From: Vibrio sp. 14G-20 | GTDB taxonomy: Bacteria; Pseudomonadota; Gammaproteobacteria; Enterobacterales; Vibrionaceae | Direction of reading: 5' to 3' | DNA: 64,000 nt | NCBI RefSeq assembly: GCF_026241515.1 | Contig: NZ_JAPHPW010000014.1 | Span: 62,001 to 126,000 of the forward strand | Shown: positions 29,685-38,924 of the stretch, in pieces | How positions within the stretch are numbered: position 1 is the stretch's first letter | Layout of the letters: each line of letters starts with the position of its first letter | Notes under the pieces: model-generated | What the model was told of the DNA's origin: nothing | Database searches by the model: none | What the model saw: only the letters and a program-made list of their open reading frames with translations | Made by a program: the position numbers and the translations under genes

Positions 29685-30623
29685 CTAGCCTCGACCATGT
29701 GGTGATTCTAAGTCTAGCGCTGGTCCTTTGGGTACCACTTGAGTCGGATTAATACCTGTGTGGCTGTAGTAGTAGTGACGCTTGATATGATAGAAATCGG
29801 TCGTCTCTTTAATCCCCTCTATTTGGTACAACTCTTTTAAGTAACCTTGAATGTGTGGGTAGTCGGCAATTCGCTGCTTATTACACTTAAAATGCCCAAC
29901 ATAAACCGCATCAAATCGAACCAGAGTAGTGAACAAGCGCCAATCCGCTTCTGTAATCTCGCTGCCCGCTAAATAGCGATGTTCGCTAAGGTGCGTATCT
30001 ACTTTGTCTAGGGCTTCAAACAAGGCGTCATACGCTTCTTCGTAGGCTTCTTGTGTTGTCGCAAAGCCGGTTCGGTATACGCCGTTGTTGATGTTTGGGT
30101 AGATATAATCATTCCACTCATCAATCTTCTTGGACAACTCCCACGGATAGTAATCATCGGTGTTACCTGTTAACTCATTAAATTCTGAGTTGAACATGCG
30201 GATAATTTCAGAGGACTCATTACTCACGATGGTGTTGGTTTTCTTGTCCCATAGCACTGGAACCGTTACTCGGCCTGAGTAGTCAGGTTTGGCTTGAGTA
30301 TAGATTTGGTGCATACGAGTATGACCGAATAGAGGTTCAGGTAACCCCATTTGCCACCCTTCACTCATCATGTCTGGGCAGACTACCGTCACATCAATAT
30401 GATCGGTTAGATCTTTAAGCTCTCGGAAGATAAGAGTTCGGTGCGCCCAAGGGCAAGCTAACGATACGTATAGATGGTAACGACCACTTTCTGGTTCAAA
30501 TTGCACTCCAGCTTTGTTCTCGATCCAACTGCGAAAACCCGCATCTTCACGAACGAACTTACCACCGCTTTCTTTGGTGTCGTACCACACATCATGCCAA
30601 ACACCTTCAACTAACTTACCCAT
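29685..30623 (-). CDS. Glutathionyl-hydroquinone reductase / Xi-class glutathione transferase
   Basis: A 312-residue cytosolic protein like E. coli YqjG. The active-site cysteine is in SLACPWAHRT near residues 55-64, where ordinary GSTs have Ser or Tyr. A thioredoxin-like domain (about 45-150) is followed by an all-helical GST C-terminal domain (about 160-290) with EADWRLFTTLVRFD. These enzymes remove glutathione from glutathionyl-hydroquinones. The ATG at 30623 has AGAGG 7 bases upstream; an in-frame ATG at 30644 lies inside that untranslated stretch. Confidence 0.88.
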   Translation of the reverse strand: MGKLVEGVWHDVWYDTKESGGKFVREDAGFRSWIENKAGVQFEPESGRYHLYVSLACPWAHRTLIFRELKDLTDHIDVTVVCPDMMSEGWQMGLPEPLFGHTRMHQIYTQAKPDYSGRVTVPVLWDKKTNTIVSNESSEIIRMFNSEFNELTGNTDDYYPWELSKKIDEWNDYIYPNINNGVYRTGFATTQEAYEEAYDALFEALDKVDTHLSEHRYLAGSEITEADWRLFTTLVRFDAVYVGHFKCNKQRIADYPHIQGYLKELYQIEGIKETTDFYHIKRHYYYSHTGINPTQVVPKGPALDLESPHGRG

Positions 30624-30652
30624 ATCCAAACCTCTGTCATCCAAAATTTTTT

Positions 30653-30814
30653 ATACCAATCACAGTAAGTAAATGTTCAGAAATAGCGCAGAGAAAAGGC
30701 TTGAGAACAAGGAAGAATTTTTCTGTTAGTAGTTATTCTACAATCAAAAATTCTAACGCCGTTATCGAACGTTTTAGCAAGCTAGGATGAGCAGTTATTT
30801 ACTACGATTGGTAT
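30653..30814. repeat. 162-base MITE-like repeat with terminal inverted repeats
   Basis: It begins ATACCAATCACAGTAAGTAA and its inverse end reads ATACCAATCGTAGTAAATAA, a 20-base terminal inverted repeat with three mismatches. No coding capacity is seen. The layout matches short non-autonomous elements scattered in Vibrio genomes. Only one copy is in the window, so mobility is inferred. Confidence 0.7.
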
Positions 30815-30820
30815 TAGTAT

Positions 30821-30862
30821 AAAAAAAACCAACTTTTTCAAAACTAGAAGAAGTTGGCTTAG
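30821..30862 (-). terminator. Distal terminator of the opp operon
   Basis: On the minus strand CCAACTTCTTC pairs with GAAAAAGTTGG and a T8 run follows. Confidence 0.7.
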
Positions 30863-30910
30863 TTGTTCGAATTATTTGAAGAAGCTTATTAAATATGGAG
30901 CTTTAGATAC

Positions 30911-30944
30911 AAAAAAAGCGCAACTCATAAAAAAGTTGCGCTTA
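30911..30944 (-). terminator. Proximal terminator of the opp operon
   Basis: On the minus strand AAGCGCAACT and AGTTGCGCTT pair and a T7 run follows, 35 bases past the oppF stop. Confidence 0.85.
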
Positions 30945-30978
30945 AGCCTGTCACAGGCTGAACCGTTTTAAATGGGTT

Positions 30979-31965
30979 CTAGACTTGTACGTGCAAGCAA
31001 GATACTGCGTGTACGTCATCGCCTTGAATGGTTGGCTTGGTTTGCGCGCAGGCCTCGGTTGCTTCAGGGCAACGAGTACGGAACACACAACCTGATGGTG
31101 GATTAATTGGTGATGGGAGATCACCCTCCAGCATCTGAATCGTTTTGCTGCGCTCTAAGCGTGGGTCTGGAATCGGAACTGCAGACATCAATGCTTTGGT
31201 ATATGGGTGTTTAGGATCTGAGAACAAGGCATCTGATTCACCTAGCTCAACAGCATTACCTAAGTACATCACCAATACACGGTCAGAGATGTGTTTCACA
31301 ACCGACAAATCGTGCGCGATGAATACCAAGGACAAACCTAACTCTTTCTGTAGTTCCATAAGAAGGTTAACTACTTGAGCTTGGATAGATACATCCAGAG
31401 CAGAAACCGGCTCATCACAGATGATCATCTTAGGCTTCAAGATAAGTGCACGCGCGATACCGATACGTTGACACTGACCACCAGAGAATTCATGTGGGTA
31501 ACGGTTGATTACGTTGGGTAGTAGACCAACCTTTGCCATCATCTCTTTAACTCGATCTTTCACTTCCTGTTTAGAAAGCTCAGGATAGAAAGTTTGTAGA
31601 GGCTCAGCAATGATATCTCCAACTGACATACGTGGGTTAAGCGATGCTAGCGGGTCTTGGAAGATCATCTGAATCTCTTTACGAGTCTCACGACGCTTCA
31701 CTTCCTGCATCTTAGTCAGGTCTTGACCTAACCACATAACCTCGCCTTCAGTTGCCTCAACTAAACCAATAATTGCACGCGCAAATGTTGATTTACCACA
31801 GCCAGACTCACCTACTACACCCAGAGTCTCACCTTCGTAAAGGTGAACATCCACACCATCAACCGCTTTAAGATTTGATGGTTTCGCCCAAGGCCAAGCA
31901 GACTTAGCCGCAATGCTAAAATGAACCTTAAGGTTTTTAATATCTAATAGTAATTCTTTACTCAT
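30979..31965 (-). CDS. oppF: Oligopeptide ABC transporter, ATP-binding protein OppF
   Basis: A 328-residue ABC ATPase on the inner face of the membrane, one of the two engines of oligopeptide uptake. Walker A is GESGCGKS (52-59), the signature is FSGGQCQR, and Walker B is MIICDEP. The C-terminal oligopeptide-transporter extension carries the cysteine-rich PPSGCVFRTRCPEATEAC that can hold an iron-sulfur cluster. The ATG at 31965 overlaps the oppD stop as ATGA, indicating translational coupling. An in-frame start 18 bases earlier would lie inside oppD. Confidence 0.95.
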   Translation of the reverse strand: MSKELLLDIKNLKVHFSIAAKSAWPWAKPSNLKAVDGVDVHLYEGETLGVVGESGCGKSTFARAIIGLVEATEGEVMWLGQDLTKMQEVKRRETRKEIQMIFQDPLASLNPRMSVGDIIAEPLQTFYPELSKQEVKDRVKEMMAKVGLLPNVINRYPHEFSGGQCQRIGIARALILKPKMIICDEPVSALDVSIQAQVVNLLMELQKELGLSLVFIAHDLSVVKHISDRVLVMYLGNAVELGESDALFSDPKHPYTKALMSAVPIPDPRLERSKTIQMLEGDLPSPINPPSGCVFRTRCPEATEACAQTKPTIQGDDVHAVSCLHVQV

Positions 31966-32933
31966 TTTGTCCAAGTCTCCCAATCAGAAAAACAAGCACG
32001 CTGGCGATCTTTCGCAAATGGCTGCAAAATTGGTGCTTCTTGCTTACAACGGTCCATTACACGGTGACAACGGTCTTGGTAAGGACAACCGGTTGGTAGG
32101 CGAAGTAAGTTAGGTGGGTTACCTGGAATCGTCGGTAGAATTTCACCTTCGGTATCCAAACGAGGAATCGCTTTAAGCAGGCCTTCCGCATAAGGGTGGC
32201 TAGGCTCATAGAAGATTTCATCTACTGTGCCGTATTCCATGGTACGGCCAGCGTACATCACTAGAACTTTGTCACAAGAACCGGCAACTACACCCAAATC
32301 ATGGGTGATCATGATGATTGCTGTATTGAACTCATCTTTAAGCTCGTTAAGCAATTCCATGATTTGCGCTTGAATGGTTACATCCAACGCCGTTGTTGGT
32401 TCATCAGCAATCAGTAGCTTTGGACGACATAACAGAGCCATTGCGATCATCACACGCTGACGCATACCGCCAGAAAATTCATGTGGATACATGGTAATAC
32501 GTTTACGTGCCTCAGGGATTTTCACCGCTTCAAGCATGCGTACTGATTCTTCAAACGCTTCTGCTTTACCCATGCCTTTATGCAGCATAAGTACTTCCAT
32601 CAACTGATCACTTACTTTCATGTAAGGGTTCAGTGAGGTCATTGGATCTTGGAAGATCATCGCGATCTGTTCAGCGCGAACTTTGTTCAGTGCTTTCTCA
32701 GGTAGATTGAGAATCTCATTACCTTCAAACTTTGCACTGCCTGAGATGATGCCGTTCTTAGCCAGCAGTCCCATCAGTGCAAATACCGTTTGAGATTTAC
32801 CCGAACCCGACTCACCAACAATACCCAGCGTTTCGCCTTGGTTGAGTGAGAAGTTCAGGTCGTTTACTGCGGTTACCGTACCATCTTGTGTGGTAAATTC
32901 GACGCGCAGATCTTTGACATCTAATAAGCTCAT
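31962..32933 (-). CDS. oppD: Oligopeptide ABC transporter, ATP-binding protein OppD
   Basis: A 323-residue ABC ATPase, partner of OppF. Walker A is GESGSGKS (40-47), the signature is FSGGMRQR and Walker B is LLIADEP. The C-terminal LPTGCPYQDRCHRVMDRC stretch is the oligopeptide/dipeptide extension. It overlaps oppF by 4 bases and follows oppC after 42 bases. Confidence 0.95.
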   Translation of the reverse strand: MSLLDVKDLRVEFTTQDGTVTAVNDLNFSLNQGETLGIVGESGSGKSQTVFALMGLLAKNGIISGSAKFEGNEILNLPEKALNKVRAEQIAMIFQDPMTSLNPYMKVSDQLMEVLMLHKGMGKAEAFEESVRMLEAVKIPEARKRITMYPHEFSGGMRQRVMIAMALLCRPKLLIADEPTTALDVTIQAQIMELLNELKDEFNTAIIMITHDLGVVAGSCDKVLVMYAGRTMEYGTVDEIFYEPSHPYAEGLLKAIPRLDTEGEILPTIPGNPPNLLRLPTGCPYQDRCHRVMDRCKQEAPILQPFAKDRQRACFSDWETWTK

Positions 32934-32975
32934 TATTGCTTCCTTAATCTTTTATAGCTTTTAATTGCTATTTCG

Positions 32976-33878
32976 TTATCTGTCTTTTGGATCAAGCGCG
33001 TCGCGCAGACCATCACCTACGTAGTTAAAGCAGAACAGCGTAACTACCATGAAGGCCGCAGGGAATGTTAATTGCCAGATTGCAACTTCCATTGTTTGCG
33101 AACCTTCTTGAAGCAATGCGCCCCAGCTCGTCATAGGCTCTTGAACACCAAGACCAAGGAAAGATAAGAATGATTCTGTAAGGATCATGCTTGGAATAAG
33201 CAGCGTAGAGTAAACCGCTACGATACCCAGTACGTTCGGTACGATGTGACGTGTAATGATCTTCCATTTGCTTACACCACATACGTGTGCAGCTTCAATG
33301 AACTCTTTACTACGTAAACTCAACGTTTGACCACGTACAATACGCGCCATATCTAGCCAAGCAATCGCACCAATAGCAACGAAGATTAGGACTATATTAC
33401 GACCAAAGAACGTTACCAGTACGATTACTAGGAACATGAATGGTACTGCGTACAAAATCTCTAGGATACGCATCATCACTCGGTCAGTACGACCGCCGAT
33501 GAAGCCTGAAGCTGCACCGTAAAGCGTACCAATCAGTACCGCTACGAAGGCACCCATCACACCAACCATCAATGAGATGCGGCCACCAACAAGAGTACGA
33601 ACGTACAAATCACGACCTAAGCTATCAGTACCAAACCAGTGATCCGCATTCGGACCAACGTGCATTGCGTACCAATCAGTATCGTCATAAGTGTACTGAG
33701 CCAGCATTGGTAAGAAGATAACTGCCAGTACCATAAGCGTAAGAATGAACAGGCTCACCATTGCAGCTTTGTTTCGCATGAAACGAATGCGCGCATCCTG
33801 CCACAAACTACGACCTTCAATCTCTAAGCTCTCAGAGAACTTTTCGATCGCTTCTAAATTTTCTTTTTTCTTCAACAT
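32976..33878 (-). CDS. oppC: Oligopeptide ABC transporter, permease OppC
   Basis: A 300-residue inner-membrane permease with an N-terminal cytoplasmic part, a first span near 38-58, and a five-span core. The EAA coupling loop reads EAAHVCGVSKWKIITRHIVPN near 190-210. Residues HWFGTDSLGRDLYVR precede the core, as in DppC/OppC. It forms the channel with OppB, 12 bases upstream. Confidence 0.95.
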   Translation of the reverse strand: MLKKKENLEAIEKFSESLEIEGRSLWQDARIRFMRNKAAMVSLFILTLMVLAVIFLPMLAQYTYDDTDWYAMHVGPNADHWFGTDSLGRDLYVRTLVGGRISLMVGVMGAFVAVLIGTLYGAASGFIGGRTDRVMMRILEILYAVPFMFLVIVLVTFFGRNIVLIFVAIGAIAWLDMARIVRGQTLSLRSKEFIEAAHVCGVSKWKIITRHIVPNVLGIVAVYSTLLIPSMILTESFLSFLGLGVQEPMTSWGALLQEGSQTMEVAIWQLTFPAAFMVVTLFCFNYVGDGLRDALDPKDR

Positions 33879-33890
33879 AACCAGTCCCTG

Positions 33891-34811
33891 TTAGTAGCGA
33901 ATTTTCGGGTCAATCAGCGCTAGCAAAATATCAACGATTGCGTTGAACAAGATGAATAGGAAACCAATCAAGATGGTTACACCCATTACTAGCGAGTAGT
34001 CACGGTTAAACGCGGCGTTAACAAACAGCTTACCGATACCTGGTAGGCCGAAGATGGTTTCAACAACAACTGAACCTGTGATGATACCTACGAACGCAGG
34101 TCCCATGTAAGAAACAACAGGCAACATTGCTGGCTTAAGTGCATGTTTTAGAATGATATAACGATAGCTTAAACCTTTTGCTCGAGCAGTTCGGATAAAG
34201 TTACTGTTTAGCGTTTCAATCATGCTACCGCGAGTAATACGAGCAAAGGTTGCTACGTAAAGAAGAGACATCGCGATAACAGGCAGCACGATGTACATAA
34301 ATGTACCGCCATGCCAACCACCTGCTGGGAATATGTTCCAGTGCAGGGAGAAAAGGTATATAAGCGCCGGTGCCAACACGAAGGATGGCATCACCACCCC
34401 GAGCATGGCGGTCGACATTATGGTGTAGTCGACCCAGGTATTGTGCTTCAAGGCAGCAATCGTCCCGACGGTGACCCCCATCAATAGTGTGAAGATAAAG
34501 GCAACAAAACCTACCTTCGCAGATACTGGAAGTGCAACCGCGATCAGCTCATTTACTGTGTAATCTTGGTATTTAAAAGAGGGACCGAAGTCACCTTGTA
34601 AGATATTTGTCAAATACGTGGTGTATTGTTCAAATACTGGTTTATCTAAGCCGTATTTAGCTTCGATGTTAGCCATAACTTCTGGCGGTAATGGACGCTC
34701 GCTTGAAAACGGGTTACCCGGTGCGAAACGCATGAGAAAGAAAGATATAGTGATCAACACCAACATGGTTGGAATCGCTTCAAATATCCTTTTCATAATG
34801 AATTTAAGCAT
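33891..34811 (-). CDS. oppB: Oligopeptide ABC transporter, permease OppB
   Basis: A 306-residue inner-membrane permease. The first span starts within MLKFIMKRIFEAIPTMLVLITISFFL, followed by the FAPGNPF periplasmic segment. The EAA-type loop is RTARAKGLSYRYIILKHALKPA near 202-223. It lies between oppA and oppC, separated from oppA by a hairpin. Confidence 0.95.
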   Translation of the reverse strand: MLKFIMKRIFEAIPTMLVLITISFFLMRFAPGNPFSSERPLPPEVMANIEAKYGLDKPVFEQYTTYLTNILQGDFGPSFKYQDYTVNELIAVALPVSAKVGFVAFIFTLLMGVTVGTIAALKHNTWVDYTIMSTAMLGVVMPSFVLAPALIYLFSLHWNIFPAGGWHGGTFMYIVLPVIAMSLLYVATFARITRGSMIETLNSNFIRTARAKGLSYRYIILKHALKPAMLPVVSYMGPAFVGIITGSVVVETIFGLPGIGKLFVNAAFNRDYSLVMGVTILIGFLFILFNAIVDILLALIDPKIRY

Positions 34812-34850
34812 AAACTCACTCTTTCAGTCTGTGACAATTAAAATTAGAAA

Positions 34851-34883
34851 GACGCTACATGCGCGCCCTGCGCATGTAGTGTC
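34851..34883 (-). promoter_or_regulatory. Intercistronic hairpin between oppA and oppB
   Basis: GACGCTACATGCGC and GCGCATGTAGTGTC form a 14-base stem with one mismatch around a 5-base loop. There is no T-run on the minus strand. Such hairpins usually stabilise the abundant binding-protein message or lower expression of the permease genes. Confidence 0.7.
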
Positions 34884-34925
34884 TGTATCGTTATAGTTAT
34901 ATTAACTTTTTAGAATCGAAGCTTA

Positions 34926-36557
34926 TTATTGAGCTTTGATGTATAGGTCTTTCGAGAAGATCTTGTCTTCCGCGTTATTGATTGGGAAACCACCAACATG
35001 CGGGTTAAGTAGACGAGATTTCACGTATTGGTAGATAGGAGCGATTGGCATATCGTTTGCCATTAGCGCCTCAGCTTCTAGGTAAAGTGCTTTGCGCTCT
35101 TCTTCTGAAGTTGAGTTAAGTGCTTTATCGATGATTTTATCGTAAGCCGCGCTGTCGTAGTGAACACCACCTGTAGTGTTGTTACTCTTCATTAGCGTTA
35201 GGAACGAAGACGCTTCGTTGTAGTCACCACACCAACCAGCACGTGCTACTTCGAAGTCACCAGAATCTTTAGAAGATAGGTACGTTTTCCACTCTTGGTT
35301 CTCAAGTGTTACAGAAAGACCCAGTGTTTTCTTCCACATAGAACCTAGCGCTACAGCAATCTTCTTGTGGTTCTCTGAAGTGTTGTAAAGTAGGTTGAAT
35401 TTAAGTGGGTTATCTTTACCGTAACCTGCTTCTTCAAGAAGACGTTCTGCTTCTGCGTTACGCTCTTTTTGAGACATTTTACCGTAAGCTGGTAGCTCAG
35501 GATCGAAGCCAGCTGTGATTTCAGGCGTTAGGAAGTACGCAGGTTTTTGACCTTGCGCTAGGATAGCACCTGTTACGATATCACGGTCAATTGCGTAAGA
35601 GATTGCCTGACGAACACGAACATCATCAAATGGTGCTTTCTTCGTGTTGAAGATGTAGTAGTAAGTACATAGGTTACCCGCTACAGATACATCTTCCGCG
35701 TACTCTTTTTGAAGACGCTTGAAGTGCTCAGTTGGAAGTTCGTTTGTAAAATCGATTTCGCCAGATAGGAAGCGGTTCATTTCCGCTACTTGGTTTTCGA
35801 TTGGTAGGAAGGTTACTTTATTTAGAACCGTCTTATCGTTATCCCAGTATTGGTCGTTACGCTTTAGAACTAAACGCTCGTTCACAACCCATTTATCAAC
35901 AGAGAATGCACCGTTACCAACGAAGTGGTCAGGCTTAGTCCATTGATCGCCGAATTCTTCAACAGTCGCCTTGTGTACTGGTTTCATTGTTGTGTGGCCC
36001 ATCATCATTACGAAGTATGGTACCGCTGTTTCTAATTCAACAACAAGCGTGTTTGCATCTACAGCTTTAACGCCTAGCTCACTCTTGTCTTTCTTACCCG
36101 CTACGATGTCCTTCGCATTCGCCATCTTGGTATATTCCATGTACCAAGCATATGGAGAAGCAGTTGCAGGATCAACTGCACGTTTCCAGCTGTAAACGAA
36201 ATCTTCAGCTGTTACAGGATCGCCGTTAGACCATTTTGCGTCTTTACGTAGGTGGAAAGTGAATGTTTTGTTGTCTGTCGTTTCCCAGCTTTCAGCAACA
36301 CCAGGGATAGTATTACCTTCGCCGTCTTGGTTCACTAGACCTTCTAGAAGATCACGAATTACGTGAGATTCTGGTACACCTTGAGATTTGTGTGGGTCGA
36401 TAGTTGCAACTTCAGTACCGTTACCGCGAACAAGTTCCTGAACTTTTGCTAGTTCTGTGCCTGCTGGAACTTCAGCAGCGATAGAAAGAGTAGAAGTGGC
36501 AGCCACTGCCAAACCAGCACCTAGAAGAAGGGCCTGAGTGATTTTATTCTTGTACAT
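34926..36557 (-). CDS. oppA: Oligopeptide ABC transporter, periplasmic binding protein OppA
   Basis: A 543-residue SBP_bac_5-family protein. A signal peptide (MYKNKITQALLLGAGLAVAATSTLSIAAE) is cut near residue 28. The binding domain has ATIDPHKSQGVPESHVIRDLLEGLV, then PGVAESWETTDNKTFTFHLRKDAKWSNGDPV, the family signature. It captures peptides in the periplasm for OppBCDF. First gene of the operon; a 632-base upstream gap holds its promoter. Confidence 0.96.
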   Translation of the reverse strand: MYKNKITQALLLGAGLAVAATSTLSIAAEVPAGTELAKVQELVRGNGTEVATIDPHKSQGVPESHVIRDLLEGLVNQDGEGNTIPGVAESWETTDNKTFTFHLRKDAKWSNGDPVTAEDFVYSWKRAVDPATASPYAWYMEYTKMANAKDIVAGKKDKSELGVKAVDANTLVVELETAVPYFVMMMGHTTMKPVHKATVEEFGDQWTKPDHFVGNGAFSVDKWVVNERLVLKRNDQYWDNDKTVLNKVTFLPIENQVAEMNRFLSGEIDFTNELPTEHFKRLQKEYAEDVSVAGNLCTYYYIFNTKKAPFDDVRVRQAISYAIDRDIVTGAILAQGQKPAYFLTPEITAGFDPELPAYGKMSQKERNAEAERLLEEAGYGKDNPLKFNLLYNTSENHKKIAVALGSMWKKTLGLSVTLENQEWKTYLSSKDSGDFEVARAGWCGDYNEASSFLTLMKSNNTTGGVHYDSAAYDKIIDKALNSTSEEERKALYLEAEALMANDMPIAPIYQYVKSRLLNPHVGGFPINNAEDKIFSKDLYIKAQ

Positions 36558-37120
36558 TTAATAAACTCCAAGTTTTTCGTTTTGCATCCATGACTTCTTT
36601 GTTAGGTTCACTGAACGGCAGTGATTTAGGTTTATTTAGCTCAAATTATAAGCATAAAAACCTAAAACCTTACAAAGATTGAGGCACACACTATCAACCA
36701 TTGAAGTAATTTGCCACAAACAAGTCGCAAAAAATCGGATAATTCTCCGAATTACTTAAGGTAATAGTGTAAATCTCTAATAAAAACCTAATGAATAGTG
36801 AGTTACACATAGGGATTAATTAAAAAACAGCCTTTAGTGTTGATGTATCTGTATTGATACTTTTTTTTAGCATCTTATGCTAGAACACTGTTAGCAAATT
36901 AACATTAATGCCACATTAAATCCAATTGCACATCACATATCCCCTAAATAGACTCCACTATTTGTGAGGGTTATCACTTTATACAAAACAGTATAAAGCA
37001 CTGCACCAAAACAGATTTAGAAATGCACCAAGACAGACAAAATCACGCACTGAATTTATATGCAACATGAATGACCAACCATTTATTAATACGCTAATTA
37101 TTTATAAATGACTTTGTAGC
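36558..37120. promoter_or_regulatory. Upstream region of the opp operon
   Basis: A gene-free AT-rich stretch. It contains an exact palindrome, CTTTATAC-N6-GTATAAAG, at 36977-36998, about 420 bases before oppA, which could be a regulator site. The oppA promoter should be nearer the gene; I cannot fix it. Confidence 0.45.
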
Positions 37121-37125
37121 ATGCA

Positions 37126-37158
37126 CAAAAAAACCGATTTCAATAGTCGGCTTTTAAT
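37126..37158 (-). terminator. Terminator of the moa operon
   Basis: On the minus strand AAAGCCGACT-like and AATCGGTTT arms pair imperfectly around a short loop and a T7 run follows, about 30 bases past moaE. Confidence 0.7.
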
Positions 37159-37189
37159 ATTTGTTCTGAAGATAAGTAACCTTGGGTGG

Positions 37190-37645
37190 TTATTTTTCCC
37201 AACGCTCTGCAGCTTTCGCATCTGAATCTCGAGAGTCAACCCAACGAGTTTCTTCAGTGGTACGTTCCTTCTTCCAAAACGGCGCTTTGGTTTTCAGGAA
37301 GTCCATCACAAACTCACACGCTTCAAAGGCTGCACCGCGGTGTTCACTGGATACACCAACGTAAACAATCTGGTCACCGATATCTAGGTCACCAACACGA
37401 TGGATAACTCGCATCTTTTGGATTGGCCAGCGTGCTTCAGCTTGATCACAGATCTCGCTCAGTGATTTCTCTGTCATGCCCGGATAGTGCTCCAGAGACA
37501 AACCAATCACATTGTCGCCAAGGTTCATGTCGCGAACTTTACCAATGAACGTCACAATCGCTCCGGCAGCTGTACCTTGAGCCAAGTAGTCGTATTCGTC
37601 GCCTACAGAGAAGTCCTCTGCTGTCACTAATACTCTTGGATCCAT
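37190..37645 (-). CDS. moaE: Molybdopterin synthase catalytic subunit MoaE
   Basis: A 151-residue large subunit of molybdopterin synthase, which puts two sulfurs from MoaD thiocarboxylate into precursor Z. Conserved parts are AGAIVTFIGKVRD near 28-40, LSLEHYPGMTEKSL near 49-62, HRVGDLDIGDQIVYVGVSSEHR near 82-103 and the FLKTKAPFWKKE end with the catalytic lysines. It follows moaD after 2 bases. Confidence 0.96.
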   Translation of the reverse strand: MDPRVLVTAEDFSVGDEYDYLAQGTAAGAIVTFIGKVRDMNLGDNVIGLSLEHYPGMTEKSLSEICDQAEARWPIQKMRVIHRVGDLDIGDQIVYVGVSSEHRGAAFEACEFVMDFLKTKAPFWKKERTTEETRWVDSRDSDAKAAERWEK

Positions 37646-37647
37646 GC

Positions 37648-37893
37648 TTAGCCTCCAGTCACTGGTGGGAAGAAAGCGACTTCATCGCCGTCTTTCACTT
37701 CAGTCGTCAAAGGTACGATTGATTGGTTAAGCGCAGCCAGAAGCTTGCCCTCTTCCAATGCGATATCCCATTTGCCTTCTTGTGTTACAAGGTGGCTGCG
37801 AATCGCTTCGATAGTGCTGAATTGCGCGTCGACTTCTAGGCTATCAACACCGACAAGTTCACGAGTTTGAGCAAAGAAAAGTACAGTAATCAT
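37648..37893 (-). CDS. moaD: Molybdopterin synthase sulfur carrier subunit MoaD
   Basis: An 81-residue ubiquitin-fold protein ending in the required Gly-Gly (PPVTGG), where the thiocarboxylate forms. [10 protein letters not shown] at the N terminus and [12 protein letters not shown] at the C terminus are typical. Its start overlaps the moaC stop by 4 bases (ATGA), so the subunits are translationally coupled. Confidence 0.96.
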   Translation of the reverse strand: MITVLFFAQTRELVGVDSLEVDAQFSTIEAIRSHLVTQEGKWDIALEEGKLLAALNQSIVPLTTEVKDGDEVAFFPPVTGG

Positions 37894-38369
37894 GATTCCA
37901 CCTTAAAGTGTCCTGATTTACCACCCGTCTTCTCTAACAGACGTACGTTCTCGATAACAATGTCTTTCTGAACAGCTTTACACATATCGTAAATCGTCAG
38001 TGCAGCAACAGAAGCAGCCGTTAGCGCCTCCATTTCTACGCCCGTCTTACCAGCAAGCTTACAAACAGATTCAATGCGGACCTTATTTTCAGACTCGATC
38101 GCTTCAAGCTGCACTTCTACTTTAGTTAATAGTAGAGGGTGACACAGTGGAATCAGATCCCACGTCTTCTTCGCCGCTTGAATACCCGCAATACGTGCCG
38201 TTGCGAAAACATCACCTTTATGGTGGCTGCCAGAAACAATCAGCTCTAGCGTTTCAGCAGACATTTGTACAAAAGCTTCCGCTCTCGCTTCACGTACTGT
38301 CTCAGCTTTAGCCGATACATCGACCATGTTTGCTTCGCCAGACGCGTTAATGTGTGTAAATTGGCTCAT
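37890..38369 (-). CDS. moaC: Cyclic pyranopterin monophosphate synthase MoaC
   Basis: A 159-residue enzyme that, with MoaA, turns GTP into cyclic pyranopterin monophosphate. Visible parts are [34 protein letters not shown] near 67-86, and the [25 protein letters not shown] segment near 115-140. I chose ATG at 38369 with AAGG about 10 bases upstream; a TTG six bases earlier is in frame but has poorer spacing. Confidence 0.95.
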   Translation of the reverse strand: MSQFTHINASGEANMVDVSAKAETVREARAEAFVQMSAETLELIVSGSHHKGDVFATARIAGIQAAKKTWDLIPLCHPLLLTKVEVQLEAIESENKVRIESVCKLAGKTGVEMEALTAASVAALTIYDMCKAVQKDIVIENVRLLEKTGGKSGHFKVES

Positions 38370-38381
38370 ACTCAAACCGCC

Positions 38382-38894
38382 TTATACAGAAAGGTGTGGC
38401 ATGAAGTTACAAGGGCGGTGACTAGCATCCATCTGTTGCTTGATGATCTTAGTCCAACCTGTACGACAAGCACCTGTAGAGCCTGGTATCGCAAAGATTA
38501 CTGTGTGGTTAGCAAAGCCCGCAATTGCACGAGATTGAATCGTAGAAGTACCGATCTCTTCGTAAGACACTTGACGGAATAGCTCACCAAAGCCTTCTAC
38601 TTCTTTGTCGAATAGTGGCTTAAGCGCTTCAGGCGTGCTGTCACGAGAAGTGAAGCCCGTACCGCCCGTGATCATGATCGCTTGTACGCTTTCATCAGCG
38701 ATCCACTTAGATACGATCGCACGGATCTTGTACATGTCGTCGATAACGATTTGCTTCTCAACCACGTTGTGACCCGCTTCTTTAGCATGCTCAGCTAGGT
38801 AACCACCTGACGTGTCATTTTCTTCTGTACGTGTATCTGAAACCGTTAGTACTGCAATGTTTGCTGCTTGGAATTTGCTTTCTGCGTGACCCAT
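38382..38894 (-). CDS. moaB: Molybdenum cofactor biosynthesis protein MoaB
   Basis: A 170-residue MoCF/MogA-fold protein. LTVSDTRTEENDTSGGYLAE lies near 16-35, and the GGTGFTSRDSTPEALKPL pterin-binding loop near 76-93. The AIPGSTGACRTGW segment near 136-148 is conserved. MoaB-type proteins resemble the adenylyltransferase MogA, but the E. coli protein has no proven essential role. It is separated from moaA by a 266-base repeat element. Confidence 0.94.
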   Translation of the reverse strand: MGHAESKFQAANIAVLTVSDTRTEENDTSGGYLAEHAKEAGHNVVEKQIVIDDMYKIRAIVSKWIADESVQAIMITGGTGFTSRDSTPEALKPLFDKEVEGFGELFRQVSYEEIGTSTIQSRAIAGFANHTVIFAIPGSTGACRTGWTKIIKQQMDASHRPCNFMPHLSV

Positions 38895-38924
38895 TTGTTC
38901 ACCTATATAAATTTTTCAATTATG

